DNA of 55,007 nucleotides. Source: Gammaproteobacteria bacterium (GTDB taxonomy: Bacteria > Pseudomonadota > Gammaproteobacteria > JABABF01 > JAHRAO01). A program made the translations under genes and the position numbers. Shown in pieces: positions 9,030 to 18,302 of this stretch. Within the stretch, counting starts at the first letter, position 1. Every line of letters begins with the position of its first letter. Below the pieces are notes generated by a model that saw nothing but the letters and a program-made list of their open reading frames with translations, did not search any database and had not been told where the DNA came from. The DNA lies in assembly GCA_020027215.1 (NCBI GenBank), contig JAHRAO010000027.1, positions 1 through 55,007 on the forward strand. The letters run 5' to 3'.

Positions 9030-9602
9030 ATGGCAAGAAGACGCATACAAACAAGACGTAAAATTGAACCCGATTCCAAATACGGAGACGAAAAGGTAGC
9101 CCAACTCATTAACTATGTGATGCAAAGGGGTAAAAAAGGTTTAGCCGAACGCATTGTTTACGGATCTTTAGATATAACCGAAAAATACTACAAAAAACAT
9201 CCCCGTGCAATCGTCAAAACGGAAAAGAACTTACAAGATGATCATAAGTTCGGTAAAGCACCCAAAAATGAAGAGTACACAACTCCAACCGAAGAGATTA
9301 CTGGCTTAAGCATTTTTCACGCATCACTAGCCAATATATCGCCGGTGATGGAGGTCAAATCACGGCGAGTTGGTGGCGCAACTTATCAAATTCCAATGGA
9401 AGTCCCTGCCCGCCGCCGCACTGCATTAGCAATGCGTTGGCTCGTATCGGCAGCGAATAGCCGTAATGAAAGTTCCATGCTCTACAGATTGGGGAACGAA
9501 ATCATTGATGCCTACGCCGATAAAGGTGGGGCAGTCAAAAAACGCAACGATGTTCATCGGATGGCGGAGACAAACCGAGCGTTTTCCCATTATCGTTTTT
9601 AG
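9030..9602 (+). CDS. rpsG: Ribosomal protein S7 with a 34-residue insertion
   Basis: Primary 16S rRNA-binding protein of the 30S head. The C-terminal two thirds are typical, with [10 protein letters not shown]-type (here [10 protein letters not shown]), [26 protein letters not shown] and a normal C-terminus ending FSHYRF. At 190 residues it is about 34 longer than the usual 156. The extra length lies between about residues 47 and 105, replacing the short link after AERIVYGSL with a charged stretch including [13 protein letters not shown] and [13 protein letters not shown]. The reading frame is continuous and in phase, so this is an insertion, not a frameshift. In E. coli S7 also represses its own operon; the 6-base rpsL-rpsG gap here leaves no room for that site. 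Confidence 0.96.
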   Translation: MARRRIQTRRKIEPDSKYGDEKVAQLINYVMQRGKKGLAERIVYGSLDITEKYYKKHPRAIVKTEKNLQDDHKFGKAPKNEEYTTPTEEITGLSIFHASLANISPVMEVKSRRVGGATYQIPMEVPARRRTALAMRWLVSAANSRNESSMLYRLGNEIIDAYADKGGAVKKRNDVHRMAETNRAFSHYRF

Positions 9603-9624
9603 GTGCTCGCCACTACAGGTATTG

Positions 9625-9688
9625 ATTTTATCCCCAGTTGACTAGGTCGGTCAATTTATCGGATCGCACGGAAATACAGGGATAAAAT
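9625..9688 (+). promoter_or_regulatory. Nested inverted repeat between rpsG and fusA
   Basis: Within the 140-base gap, ATTTTATCCC (9625-9634) is perfectly complementary to GGGATAAAAT (9679-9688). Inside the loop, TTGAC (9638-9642) pairs with GTCAA (9650-9654) around a 7-base loop. No T-run follows, so a rho-independent terminator is unlikely. A translational control or RNA-processing structure ahead of fusA is the likeliest reading, by inference only. Confidence 0.5.
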
Positions 9689-9742
9689 AAATGGAATAAT
9701 ACAAATTTATGATAGACATCTTGGAAATAGAAAGGTAAAAAT

Positions 9743-11842
9743 ATGGGGAGAGCCACATCGATTGAACGCTATCGCAATATAGGCATTTGTGCACACGTTG
9801 ATGCTGGTAAAACGACCGCGACCGAACGAGTATTATTTTATACTGGGCTCTCGCACAAGATAGGAGAAGTGCACGATGGTAATGCGGTGATGGACTGGAT
9901 GGAGCAAGAGCAAGAACGCGGTATTACGATTACTTCTGCGGCGACAACTTGTTTTTGGTCGGGGATGAATAAGCAGTACGATCAACACCGCATTAACATC
10001 ATTGATACGCCGGGACACGTTGATTTTACCATTGAAGTGGAGCGCTCATTGCGGGTGTTAGATGGAGCAGTTATTGTGCTCTGCGGAGTTGCGGGAGTGC
10101 AACCACAGACCGAGACGGTCTGGCGTCAAGCAAAAAAATATAAAGTGCCGCTGATAGTTTTTGTCAATAAAATGGACCGCACAGGCGCCGATTTCCTTCA
10201 TGTGGTAGAGCAGATCCCATCCCGCCTCTACACGCCGAGCGTACCAGTCCAATTGCCAGTGGGGGCGGAAGACAATTTTATAGGGGTCGTCGATCTGCTG
10301 CACATGAAAGCGATTGTGTGGAACGAAAGTGACAAAGGAATGACTTATGAAGAAAAAGAGATTCCTGAAGATATGTTAGAAGAATGCCGCACTTGGCGAC
10401 ATAAAATGGTAGAAGCCGCCGCCGAGGCCAGTGAAGATTTAATGGAAGCGTATTTGGAGCAGGATGATCTCAGCGTAGAGAATATCCGCACTGGATTGCG
10501 CCAACGTTCGTTAGATGGTGAAATTGTGGTGACTTTTTGCGGATCCGCATTTAAGAATAAAGGGGTGCAATCTGTATTGGACGGCGTGATTGATTACTTG
10601 CCCTCTCCGGTAGAAGTCCCCGCAATTAAGGGTAGTATGGAGAATAAAGATGAAATCATTGAGCGCCCAGCTTCTGATAATGCTCCATTTTCTGCGCTGG
10701 CGTTCAAAATCGTCACCGATCCATTTGTCGGTACTTTGGTTTTTTTCCGTGTTTATTCGGGCATTTTACAATCGGGAGACACCGTCTATAATCCTATTAA
10801 AGGTAGTAAAAAACGTATTGGACGCATGGTGCAAATGCATTCCAATGACCGCAAAGAAATTAAAGAGGTACGGGCAGGGGATATTGCTGCGGGCATAGGT
10901 TTGAAAGATGTGACCACTGGCGATACTCTCTGTGATGCGAATAAAACAATTATTTTAGAGCGCATGGATTTTCCCGATCCAGTTATTTCGGTTGCCGTTG
11001 AACCAAAATCACGCCCTGACCAAGAAAAAATGTCCGAAGCGCTAGGCAAATTAGCCAGAGAAGATCCGTCATTCCAAGTCAGAATAGATGAAGAATCTGG
11101 CCAAACCATCATTGCGGGGATGGGAGAGCTCCACCTTGAGATTTTGATTGATCGCATGAAGCGAGAATTCCAAGTGGAAGCCAATATTGGCAAACCCCAA
11201 GTCGCTTATCGTGAAACGATCCGCAAGTCGGTGGAAATTGAAGGGAAGTATATTAGGCAAACAGGAGGGCGCGGGCAATATGGGCATGTGTGGTTGCGTC
11301 TAGAACCTCTACCGCCTGATGCTGAATACGAATTTTCCAACAAAATTGTCGGCGGTTCTATTCCCCGTGAGTATATTCCTGCGGTGAATAAAGGTGTGCA
11401 GGAACAAATGCAAAACGGTGTGCTCGCCGGTTATCCAATGTTGGCGATGCGCGTGACCTTATATGACGGTTCTTTCCACGAGGTTGATTCGAGCGAAATC
11501 GCTTTTAAGATTGCAGGATCACAGGCTTTGCGTGATGGCGCTTTGCAAGCCGATGCCGTGTTGTTAGAGCCGGTTATGAAAGTAGAAGTTGTGACTCCAG
11601 AGGACTATATGGGCGATGTCGTTGCCGACCTCAATCGTCGCCGTGGCATTATGCAATCAATGGACGATACACAGGCGGGCAAAACTATTAACGCAGAAGT
11701 GCCATTAGGCGAAATGTTCGGTTATGCGACCGATTTGCGCTCTGCTACACAAGGACGGGCGGTGTATACGATGGAATTTAGTCGCTATATGGAAGTGCCG
11801 AACAGCATTGCCGAAGGAATTATTTCGCAAAACAAACGATAA
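9743..11842 (+). CDS. fusA: Elongation factor G
   Basis: GTPase that drives translocation of tRNA and mRNA on the ribosome. The 699-residue length matches the canonical EF-G. The G-domain motifs are AHVDAGKTT (P-loop), [12 protein letters not shown] (switch I), DTPGHVDFT (G3) and NKMDRTGAD (G4). Later domains show [23 protein letters not shown] and [28 protein letters not shown] Shine-Dalgarno precedes the ATG. It is third in the str cluster, separated from rpsG by 140 bases containing a nested inverted repeat. tuf, which often follows fusA, is absent; a tRNA-Phe gene comes next instead. Confidence 0.98.
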   Translation: MGRATSIERYRNIGICAHVDAGKTTATERVLFYTGLSHKIGEVHDGNAVMDWMEQEQERGITITSAATTCFWSGMNKQYDQHRINIIDTPGHVDFTIEVERSLRVLDGAVIVLCGVAGVQPQTETVWRQAKKYKVPLIVFVNKMDRTGADFLHVVEQIPSRLYTPSVPVQLPVGAEDNFIGVVDLLHMKAIVWNESDKGMTYEEKEIPEDMLEECRTWRHKMVEAAAEASEDLMEAYLEQDDLSVENIRTGLRQRSLDGEIVVTFCGSAFKNKGVQSVLDGVIDYLPSPVEVPAIKGSMENKDEIIERPASDNAPFSALAFKIVTDPFVGTLVFFRVYSGILQSGDTVYNPIKGSKKRIGRMVQMHSNDRKEIKEVRAGDIAAGIGLKDVTTGDTLCDANKTIILERMDFPDPVISVAVEPKSRPDQEKMSEALGKLAREDPSFQVRIDEESGQTIIAGMGELHLEILIDRMKREFQVEANIGKPQVAYRETIRKSVEIEGKYIRQTGGRGQYGHVWLRLEPLPPDAEYEFSNKIVGGSIPREYIPAVNKGVQEQMQNGVLAGYPMLAMRVTLYDGSFHEVDSSEIAFKIAGSQALRDGALQADAVLLEPVMKVEVVTPEDYMGDVVADLNRRRGIMQSMDDTQAGKTINAEVPLGEMFGYATDLRSATQGRAVYTMEFSRYMEVPNSIAEGIISQNKR

Positions 11843-11895
11843 AGCGCGTGGGGCGATCAACCGCCGCGACTATCTGTATTGACACCGCAAGTAAT

Positions 11896-11968
<73 letters not shown>

Positions 11969-12232
11969 CCGCTGCAAACCCCCTTTAAATTTGCAACAAT
12001 GATTGCATCAAACAAAGTTTACCCCAAACCAGATGACATTTTTGAATGGGTGGGGCACTGTAATGAAACGCCCCATGCAATGGTCTTTATGCGGTATTCA
12101 ATAAGTGTCCAAACTTGAATCAAGATAGCGTTTCACTTTCCAACCTTTATAGTATTGCCTCAGGTTGTGGAGACTGTACCCCTCTTTCCTGTCGATGGGT
12201 GGCAATGCGCAATAATTTCCAGTGGCACCAAC
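11969..12232. other. Gene-free interval after tRNA-Phe
   Basis: About 264 bases with no gene that I can support. A 39-codon open frame starts with ATG at 11999 and ends with TGA at 12118, but it has no Shine-Dalgarno or recognisable motif and is short enough to be chance. A 6-bp inverted repeat (TGGGGC ... GCCCCA near 12050-12076) lacks a T-run. Nothing else stands out. Confidence 0.4.
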
Positions 12233-12862
12233 TCATTGGGCGAATTGCGTTCTGACCGATAAGAGGAAGTTATCGTTTAAGTCGCCGCTGAAATAATGTT
12301 GGAATTCTAGCCCGACAGCGACCCGATCACGCTTGTAAAAACTGAAGCGGGATAACAAATAAGCCCCCGCATTGATATTGATATGACTGTAAGGACAGTT
12401 TTGACAATTCGGGATAGAGCGCGAGGAAATAAATATATGTTCTGCGCCGGCTAACAGATCAAAACTGACTCGTTTGCCTAACGGTTGATGATACCCAATA
12501 AAAAAATCTGCCGATATAGCCCGGGCAACGCTGTGTAAAGTGGTTACAGCGCTACTCTCGTCTGCAATATCGTGCGAAAATGGCGCACGATCCGAGTAAA
12601 GATACAAGTTCACGGCGCCACCATACAAGAATCTGCTGATGTGGGTTTCTGTTCCCGTGCGAAAACGCACCATAGTGGGTTTTATATGCTCGCGTGCGGC
12701 TTTGGCATGGTTTATAGAAAGGGAGCCAAATGCCATATAAAGGGAATGTTCTTTTTGCTGTGGCGGGGTATTTGCATTCAATGGATGGGGCCTTGCTGCA
12801 TAGACATTATGCACAGAGCAGGCAAAAAGTATCGCCAGCCAGAAAAAGATATTCATTCGCAT
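12233..12862 (-). CDS. Small outer-membrane-type protein, unknown
   Basis: A 209-residue exported protein when started at the ATG at 12862. That start gives a clean signal peptide (MRMNIFFWLAIL then FACSVHNVYA, cleavage about residue 22), and the same start is conserved in the decayed copy upstream. The mature part alternates short polar and aromatic stretches (SLYMAFGS, RFLYGGAVNLYLYS, VSFDLLAGAEHIFIS, VAVGLEFQHYFSGD) and ends LLSVRTQFAQ. This pattern suggests a small eight-strand outer-membrane beta-barrel. One CQNC pair lies in a predicted loop. I recognise no named family. No operon partner is present. Confidence 0.65.
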   Translation of the reverse strand: MRMNIFFWLAILFACSVHNVYAARPHPLNANTPPQQKEHSLYMAFGSLSINHAKAAREHIKPTMVRFRTGTETHISRFLYGGAVNLYLYSDRAPFSHDIADESSAVTTLHSVARAISADFFIGYHQPLGKRVSFDLLAGAEHIFISSRSIPNCQNCPYSHININAGAYLLSRFSFYKRDRVAVGLEFQHYFSGDLNDNFLLSVRTQFAQ

Positions 12863-13200
12863 GGATCTATGGCTCAAGAGTCTATTACACTGATGGTGTC
12901 GCACATTATTGATACAGCACAATGGCACTCGGCATTGATATGGTGCCGGTGCTTTTGACTTACTATATGCACATTATGGCATTAAAAATGTGCTTTATTC
13001 GTATATTATGGGCAACGACTATCGCCAGCCAAATGATATTCATTTTCATGGGGCACGGATTAAATAATATATTACATTGACTGCGTCACACATTGTCTAT
13101 ACAGCAAAATTTCACTCGGCACTGACATTGCATCTTGTGGCATATGTATTCTTATTATGGCATTAAAACATGTTCTTTCCTACCCCCCCACATCACTTAA
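12831..13200 (-). repeat. Diverged tandem duplication of the outer-membrane gene's 5' end
   Basis: The segment about 12831-13020 recurs, with many substitutions and small gaps, at about 13021-13200. Matched blocks are ATCGCCAGCC (12831 and 13021), TCGCACATTATTGATACAGCA against TCACACATTGTCTATACAGCA, ACTCGGCA and ATTATGGCATTAAAA (12973 and 13154). The unit is about 181-190 bp and covers the signal-peptide codons plus the upstream region. Confidence 0.8.
12963..13049 (-). pseudogene. Relic signal peptide from a duplicated outer-membrane gene
   Basis: In the upstream copy of the duplication, an ATG at 13049 opens a 28-codon frame reading MKMNIIWLAIVVAHN, then it meets a TAG at 12963-12965. The intact gene begins MRMNIFFWLAIL with HNVYA further on, so the relation is clear at both protein and DNA level. 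Small deletions removed the cleavage region and the rest of the gene is gone. It is a remnant of a second gene copy or of an abandoned start region. Confidence 0.6.
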
Positions 13201-13361
13201 TGTAGAAGGATGTAATTATTAGACCACAGCACGGGCATATCCTTGATTGCGGGAAGCAATCATACCGAAGCGGAGCGCGGCGCAATGTAATAAAGTGCAG
13301 GATTGCGCGGACAATTCAAAACACAATGTGCCCGAGATAAGAATGTTATATAATAATACCC
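13201..13361. promoter_or_regulatory. Upstream region of the sulfurtransferase gene with a close -10 box
   Basis: TATAAT at 13349-13354 sits only 7 bases before the ATG at 13362. Transcription starting 6-8 bases after this box would begin at or just beside the start codon, and no Shine-Dalgarno is present, so the mRNA may be leaderless. No convincing -35 is seen at 13326-13331. A 7-bp hairpin (TGATTGC-GGGAA-GCAATCA, 13244-13262) without a T-run lies further upstream, role unknown. Confidence 0.4.
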
Positions 13362-14171
13362 ATGACCCTGCCATTGTTGATTGAAGCGGATGAATTAGCT
13401 ACCCTTATTGGCAATAATCATCCGCATATCAAAATTTTTTCACTCACCTCTTTAGAAAGTTATCGGGCTGGGCATATACCGGGGGCATTGCTGCTCCCAC
13501 CAACTGAATTGCAATGTGGCACGCCTCCAGCGGTGGGCAAATTACCCCCCGCTAAATATTTAAGTGAATTATTTTCGCAATTAGGATTACGCCGTCAAGA
13601 TCACATTGTGGCTTACGATGACGAAGGCGGTGGCTGGGCGGGCAGATTAGTGTGGACAATGGATGTGCTCAATCAGCCATGCTCAATGCTCAATGGAGGT
13701 ATTTATGCTTGGAAAGCGAGTGGGCACGCTACAGAGACGAGAATAAACGAACCGGTGATGTCCTATTATGCGGTGCAAATCAATCGCTCGCCGATAATTG
13801 ATTGTCACGAAGTGATACAGTCGCTCTCCGATAAAAAACAAGTCATTTGGGATGCGCGCTCGCGCGAAGAATATGATGGCAAGCAACTCAATGCCCGTCG
13901 TGCCGGACATATACCAGGGGCAGTACACTGTGATTGGAAATATCTCATGGATAAAAAAAATCACTATCGCTTACGCCATAAAGATACCCTCATAAAACAA
14001 CTCAAAGAGCTTGGTTGTGATAAAGACAAAAATATCATTACTTATTGCCATACCCATCATCGCTCGGGCTTGAGTTACTTTGTGGGAAAATGGCTCGGTT
14101 ATCGTATCCGCGCTTACGATGGCGGGTGGGCTGAATGGGGAAGCCTTGATGATACACCCATAGAAGTGTAG
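13362..14171 (+). CDS. Two-domain rhodanese sulfurtransferase
   Basis: Transfers sulfur from thiosulfate or 3-mercaptopyruvate to thiol or cyanide acceptors. The 269-residue protein has an inactive N-terminal rhodanese domain (YRAGHIPGALLLPP, GWAGRLVWTMDVL) and a C-terminal catalytic domain. The second domain carries WDARSREEYDGK, RAGHIPGAVHCDW and the active-site loop TYCHTHHRSGLSYF, with the catalytic Cys as the first C. The CHTHHRS loop is closer to bacterial thiosulfate sulfurtransferases than to the CG(S/T)GVT loop of SseA, so thiosulfate is the likelier donor. No Shine-Dalgarno precedes the ATG. psd follows almost at once. Confidence 0.92.
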   Translation: MTLPLLIEADELATLIGNNHPHIKIFSLTSLESYRAGHIPGALLLPPTELQCGTPPAVGKLPPAKYLSELFSQLGLRRQDHIVAYDDEGGGWAGRLVWTMDVLNQPCSMLNGGIYAWKASGHATETRINEPVMSYYAVQINRSPIIDCHEVIQSLSDKKQVIWDARSREEYDGKQLNARRAGHIPGAVHCDWKYLMDKKNHYRLRHKDTLIKQLKELGCDKDKNIITYCHTHHRSGLSYFVGKWLGYRIRAYDGGWAEWGSLDDTPIEV

Positions 14172-14176
14172 CTTCT

Positions 14177-14989
14177 ATTTTTTCATATATCCAATCGTGC
14201 ATCCCGCAACACTTTATTACGCGCCTTGCGGCTAAAATTGCCCACTGCCGTTGGCGTCCACTGAAAAACGCACTCATCCGCGCTTATATCTCTTACTACA
14301 AAGTAGATTTAAGCGAAGCGCAAAAAACGGATCCCTCACAATATATTCACTTCAATGATTTTTTTACCCGCGCACTGCGTTACGAGTCCCGCCCGATTGC
14401 ACAGCAGCGCAACGCCATCATTAGTCCAGCGGATGGCATTATCAGCCAATGTGGGCGAGTGCAGTCGGGGAGCATATTACAAGCAAAGGGGCATGACTAT
14501 ACGCTCACCCAATTATTAAGTGAAGCATCGCCACAGCCTTATCGCACTTTTGCCACGCTCTACCTATCCCCGCGTGATTATCATCGCGTGCATTTACCCA
14601 TTGACGCGCAATTGTTACAAACGCGCTATATTCCCGGCCGGCTATTCTCGGTCAATCCGAAGAGTACAGAAAATATCCCCCACATTTTTACGCGCAATGA
14701 ACGGCTTGTCTGTTATTTTCATAGCAATGGATATGACTATATTCTTGTGTTTGTCGCCGCACTCATTGTCGGAGGCATAGAAACAGTATGGGCAAAAGAA
14801 ACACCGAGACAGGCACACATCACCGATTACCGCAAAAAGAATATACGTTTTTGCGCCGGCGATGAAATTGGACGTTTTCATTTTGGCTCCACCATTATTT
14901 TATTGCTACAATATGATACGCAATGGGCTGTCGTGACCGACCGTCCGATTAAAATGGGACAATTACTCGCCACTTACGATAATGACTAA
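14177..14989 (+). CDS. psd: Phosphatidylserine decarboxylase with a non-standard start
   Basis: Converts phosphatidylserine to phosphatidylethanolamine at the inner membrane and self-cleaves to form a pyruvoyl cofactor. Family motifs in one frame: YYKVDLSEAQK, FNDFFTRALR, ISPADGIISQ, LQAKGHDYTL, YLSPRDYHRVH, ARNERL-type (here TRNERLVC), IETVWA and GRFHFGSTIIL, where GST holds the cleavage serine. The frame is open from 14153, but no ATG, GTG or TTG occurs until GTG 14459, well inside the protein. An ATT at 14177, preceded by AGAAG ten bases upstream, would give a protein of 270 residues with an N-terminus aligning to other Psd proteins. AUU initiation is inferred; a degraded 5' end is the alternative. 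The 3' end overlaps the next gene by 8 bases. Confidence 0.88.
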   Translation: MFSYIQSCIPQHFITRLAAKIAHCRWRPLKNALIRAYISYYKVDLSEAQKTDPSQYIHFNDFFTRALRYESRPIAQQRNAIISPADGIISQCGRVQSGSILQAKGHDYTLTQLLSEASPQPYRTFATLYLSPRDYHRVHLPIDAQLLQTRYIPGRLFSVNPKSTENIPHIFTRNERLVCYFHSNGYDYILVFVAALIVGGIETVWAKETPRQAHITDYRKKNIRFCAGDEIGRFHFGSTIILLLQYDTQWAVVTDRPIKMGQLLATYDND

Positions 14990-16028
14990 AACAAGTAACC
15001 CTTTTTTACTTTCTTGCTTCACCATTCTCATCTGTGTGATGAACGGATGTGAACAACGCAAGACTGCTTCCTCTCCAGATCAACAAAAACTATTTGTTTA
15101 TTCTTCACGTAAAGCACATTTAATTCAGCCTTTATTTGAGCTTTTTCAACAGCACACGGGCATTCGCGTTGAATTGATTACCGACAAAGCCGGCCCTTTA
15201 ATTACGCGTTTAGAAAACGAACAACACGCTACTCCTGCAGATATATTCATGACCGTAGATGCCGGTATGCTGTGGTTAGCGACACAAAAACAGCTCTTTT
15301 TACCTTTCAAATCACCCGTATTGGCGCACAATATTCCTGCCCATTTGCGCGATCGGCACGGACAATGGTTTGGATTATCCACTCGCGCCCGTGCCCTTGT
15401 TTATGCCAAAAATCGTGTCAATTTTCCGGCGGATTTTCGCCTTGCCGATTTAGCCGAGAGCGAATGGCGCAACCGCTTGTGCCTGCGCACGAGCAATTCG
15501 GTCTATAACCAATCACTGGTGGCGACAATGATTGCCCGCCACGGAGAAGAACAAGCCGCCAAATTATTATCGGCGTGGGTAGATAATTTAGCCGTAGCAC
15601 CTTTCGCCAATGACACCCAAGCCATTAAAGCGGTGATGGCTGGACGATGTGATGTGGCATTGGTCAATAGTTACTATTACGGACGCATTCAACGCGATTA
15701 CGCGGGCGATAATTTCCCCCTCGCTATTTTCTGGCCCGATCAAGCCCAAGGGCAATCGGGAGTGCACATCAATATTTCTGGTGCAGGGATCACGCGTCAT
15801 GCTAAAAATGTGCACAATGCCCAGAAATTATTGGAGTGGCTTTCTGAACCACCCGCCCAAAAATTATTTGCCGAACTCAATATGGAATTTCCTGTTAATT
15901 CTCAAGCCCCTCAGTCTCTCGTCGTTAATTCGTGGGGTAATTTTCGTGCCGATACCACCCATTTAGAAGTGGCAGGTCAATTGCAACCTGCAGCAATTAA
16001 AACGATGGATCGAGCGGGCTGGAAGTAA
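14982..16028 (+). CDS. Iron(III) ABC transporter substrate-binding lipoprotein
   Basis: A 348-residue periplasmic binding protein of the FbpA/FutA (extracellular solute-binding family 1) type, which captures ferric iron for an ABC importer. Residues 1-23 form a signal peptide ending in the lipobox VMNGC, so it is probably membrane-anchored. The mature start FVYSSRKAHLIQPLF and the motif LVNSYYYGRI, whose adjacent tyrosines bind iron in FbpA, are clear. FSPVN-type C-terminus is replaced by FPVNSQAP. Permease and ATPase genes are not adjacent. It overlaps psd by 8 bases and the convergent thiDE gene by 32 bases. Confidence 0.9.
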   Translation: MTKTSNPFLLSCFTILICVMNGCEQRKTASSPDQQKLFVYSSRKAHLIQPLFELFQQHTGIRVELITDKAGPLITRLENEQHATPADIFMTVDAGMLWLATQKQLFLPFKSPVLAHNIPAHLRDRHGQWFGLSTRARALVYAKNRVNFPADFRLADLAESEWRNRLCLRTSNSVYNQSLVATMIARHGEEQAAKLLSAWVDNLAVAPFANDTQAIKAVMAGRCDVALVNSYYYGRIQRDYAGDNFPLAIFWPDQAQGQSGVHINISGAGITRHAKNVHNAQKLLEWLSEPPAQKLFAELNMEFPVNSQAPQSLVVNSWGNFRADTTHLEVAGQLQPAAIKTMDRAGWK

Positions 16029-17490
16029 CCGCTTCATCAATCAAGCACATTAATTCCTGGGTGGTATTTTCCGGTGCGCGCGCTTGAGTAATGGCACTGA
16101 TCACTGCAACACCCTTGACCCCGCTGTGGAGCACATCGACAATATTCCCGCTATGGATACCACCTATGGCGACTAAAGGATATGTATCGCCCAATAACTG
16201 TACCCAAGTGGTGAGCTGTTTGGTGCCGATGGGATGTGAAGGCATCGTTTTAGAGGTTGTCGGATAGATTGCTCCTAATGCAATGTAACTGGGGTGCACC
16301 GTAAGCGCCCGCGATATTTCGCTCCAGCTATGCGTGCTGATACCGACACGCAACCCCGCGTGAGCGATATCTTCCCAATGTGCAGTCAATAAATCATCTT
16401 GCCCCAAATGCACACCATACGCACCGAAGCGAATAGCCAGCTTCCATTCGTCATTGATGAATAGGCGCGCCCGATAATGTTTCGCCAATGCAACCGCTCG
16501 TTCTATTTGTTTTTCAACCCACGCCCGCGGGCGATCTTTAATGCGTAATTGAATGGTGCGCACGCCTAAAGGTAACAACCTTTCTATCCAATCGGCAGAA
16601 TGAACCACCGGATAGAGCCCCAATGTGGACGTATCGCAACGAGGCAATTGTATAGAAAAAGGTTTTTTCAATGCCGTCATTGTGAGCGGCATATCTTCGT
16701 GTAGCATAGATGTGGCATCATGAACAAAATAGCGGGATGATTGTTTTGCAGCAAGGCGCATCCCTTGCCGCACATACCTTTTTCCGATAACCACTGCATC
16801 CAAAACAGATTGTCCCTGCGCAACTGCAGCGGCAATTGCTGCCGATAATACACATCCTGTGCCATGCACCGACAGGGAATCGACTTCCCCGCTCACCAAC
16901 CATACTGCTGTGTGGTGATCGCAGTAAAAATCACATTTATAGCCCGTTAGAACATCACTATGGCCTCCTTTCAGCAAGATCGCTTTTGCTCCCCATTGTA
17001 AAAATTTATTGGCGGCATTTTCTATTGCATGTGCCGTATTCAGCGGTTGGGCGAGTAGTTTTTCTGCTTCCATGCGGTTGGGTGTGATTAAATCTAAATG
17101 GGGAAATAATTCTTTCAGCCGCACCAGTGCATCGTCAGCAAGCAATGATACTCCTTCTTCTCCGGTTGCCAATACTGGGTCCCAGACGACAAAGCCGCTA
17201 TAGGTACAGAGAAACTGTGCAATAACAGAAACATTTGCTGCCGTTGCCACAACGCCAATTTTGATGGCGTGACAAGGGCGATCGGTCGCTACGACGCGCA
17301 GTTGTTCTGCAACCATTTTCGCCGGCATCGCCTTCAGTGTCGCCAAGTGCTGGGCGCTTTGTGCGGTGACTGCGGTAATGATACTGGCACCGAGTACCCC
17401 GTGATGGTAAAAAGTAGCCAGATCCGCTTGTATGCCCGCACCACCGCTACTGTCAGAGGCGGCAATTGTCCAAACAAGAGGAAAAGACAC
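15997..17490 (-). CDS. thiDE: Fused HMP-P kinase and thiamine-phosphate synthase
   Basis: A 497-residue bifunctional thiamine enzyme. Residues 1 to about 260 are ThiD, which phosphorylates hydroxymethylpyrimidine twice: AASDSSGGAGIQADL, ITPNRMEAEKLL, ILLKGGH and SVHGTGCVLSAAIAA, with the catalytic Cys in GTGC. Residues about 290-490 are ThiE, which joins the pyrimidine and thiazole phosphates: TIQLRIKDRP, LFINDEWKLA, YGVHLGQDDL, LGAIYPTTSK and VAIGGI. The start is GTG, overlapping the thiG stop by one base (TAGTG), so the two are co-translated. No TPP riboswitch motif is visible upstream of this operon. Confidence 0.96.
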   Translation of the reverse strand: MSFPLVWTIAASDSSGGAGIQADLATFYHHGVLGASIITAVTAQSAQHLATLKAMPAKMVAEQLRVVATDRPCHAIKIGVVATAANVSVIAQFLCTYSGFVVWDPVLATGEEGVSLLADDALVRLKELFPHLDLITPNRMEAEKLLAQPLNTAHAIENAANKFLQWGAKAILLKGGHSDVLTGYKCDFYCDHHTAVWLVSGEVDSLSVHGTGCVLSAAIAAAVAQGQSVLDAVVIGKRYVRQGMRLAAKQSSRYFVHDATSMLHEDMPLTMTALKKPFSIQLPRCDTSTLGLYPVVHSADWIERLLPLGVRTIQLRIKDRPRAWVEKQIERAVALAKHYRARLFINDEWKLAIRFGAYGVHLGQDDLLTAHWEDIAHAGLRVGISTHSWSEISRALTVHPSYIALGAIYPTTSKTMPSHPIGTKQLTTWVQLLGDTYPLVAIGGIHSGNIVDVLHSGVKGVAVISAITQARAPENTTQELMCLIDEAVTSSPLDPSF

Positions 17491-18302
17491 TATTTATCTT
17501 GATGCCAAAAAGGCGTATCCAACACAGGCGTGCTGGCGATTGCAGTCTGCCTTGGCGGGACAGCTCCTGCTAAATAAGCATTGCGCCCCGCAATAACGGC
17601 AGAGGCAAATGCATCCGCCATTGTTATTGGATCTACGGCGCCCGCAATAGCGGTATTCAGTAGTACCGCATCGCACCCCAATTCCATTGCGTGAGTGGCA
17701 TGCGAAGGCAACCCTAATCCGGCATCAACAATGAGCGCAATTTGTGGTAAGCGATGGCGGATACTTTTTAAGGCGTAAGGATTCAGCAGCCCGCGTGCTG
17801 TGCCAATGGGGGCGCCCCATGGCATCAACACTTGACAACCTAAATCGACTAAACGCTGACAGAGTACTAAATCATCGGTGCAGTAAGGTAAAACATTAAA
17901 TCCCGCGGTCACTAATTGCTCGGTTGCACGCAGCAACCCAAAAGGGTCAGGTTGCAGATTGTAATCATCGCCGATGACTTCCAATTTAATCCAATTGGTC
18001 TCAAAAAGATCGCGTGCCATTTTTGCCAAAGTGACCGCTTCATCAACGGTATGACAACCAGCGGTGTTGGGAAGTAGGCGACACCCCGTTTTTTGAATGT
18101 AATCCCATATATCCTTCCCGCCACTTTTATGAGGGGATTGACGGCGCAAAGCGATGGTGACCATTTCCACCCGTGCGGTGCGAATTGCGTCACACATGAC
18201 TTCGGGGGAAGGGTATTGTGCCGTGCCCATGATTAAACGGCTTTTGAACTGTGTGCCGTATAGAGTGAGCGGGCTTTTTTCAGTGATAGTCGTCTGGTTC
18301 AT
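17490..18302 (-). CDS. thiG: Thiazole synthase
   Basis: Builds the thiazole phosphate of thiamine from deoxyxylulose phosphate, dehydroglycine or iminoglycine, and ThiS thiocarboxylate. The 270-residue TIM barrel shows [44 protein letters not shown] (containing the Schiff-base lysine), [13 protein letters not shown] and [19 protein letters not shown] start it at 18302, where ATGA overlaps the stop of the upstream transporter; a further 25 codons upstream would lack family similarity. thiS and the glycine-converting enzyme (thiO or thiH) are not in the window. Confidence 0.95.
   Translation of the reverse strand: MNQTTITEKSPLTLYGTQFKSRLIMGTAQYPSPEVMCDAIRTARVEMVTIALRRQSPHKSGGKDIWDYIQKTGCRLLPNTAGCHTVDEAVTLAKMARDLFETNWIKLEVIGDDYNLQPDPFGLLRATEQLVTAGFNVLPYCTDDLVLCQRLVDLGCQVLMPWGAPIGTARGLLNPYALKSIRHRLPQIALIVDAGLGLPSHATHAMELGCDAVLLNTAIAGAVDPITMADAFASAVIAGRNAYLAGAVPPRQTAIASTPVLDTPFWHQDK

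Noticed and set aside
11999-12118. 39-codon open frame after tRNA-Phe
   Set aside because: No ribosome-binding site and no recognisable motif; the length is within chance expectation.
13244-13262. Hairpin TGATTGC-GGGAA-GCAATCA as a terminator
   Set aside because: No T-run follows on either strand, and it is not placed at the end of a gene.
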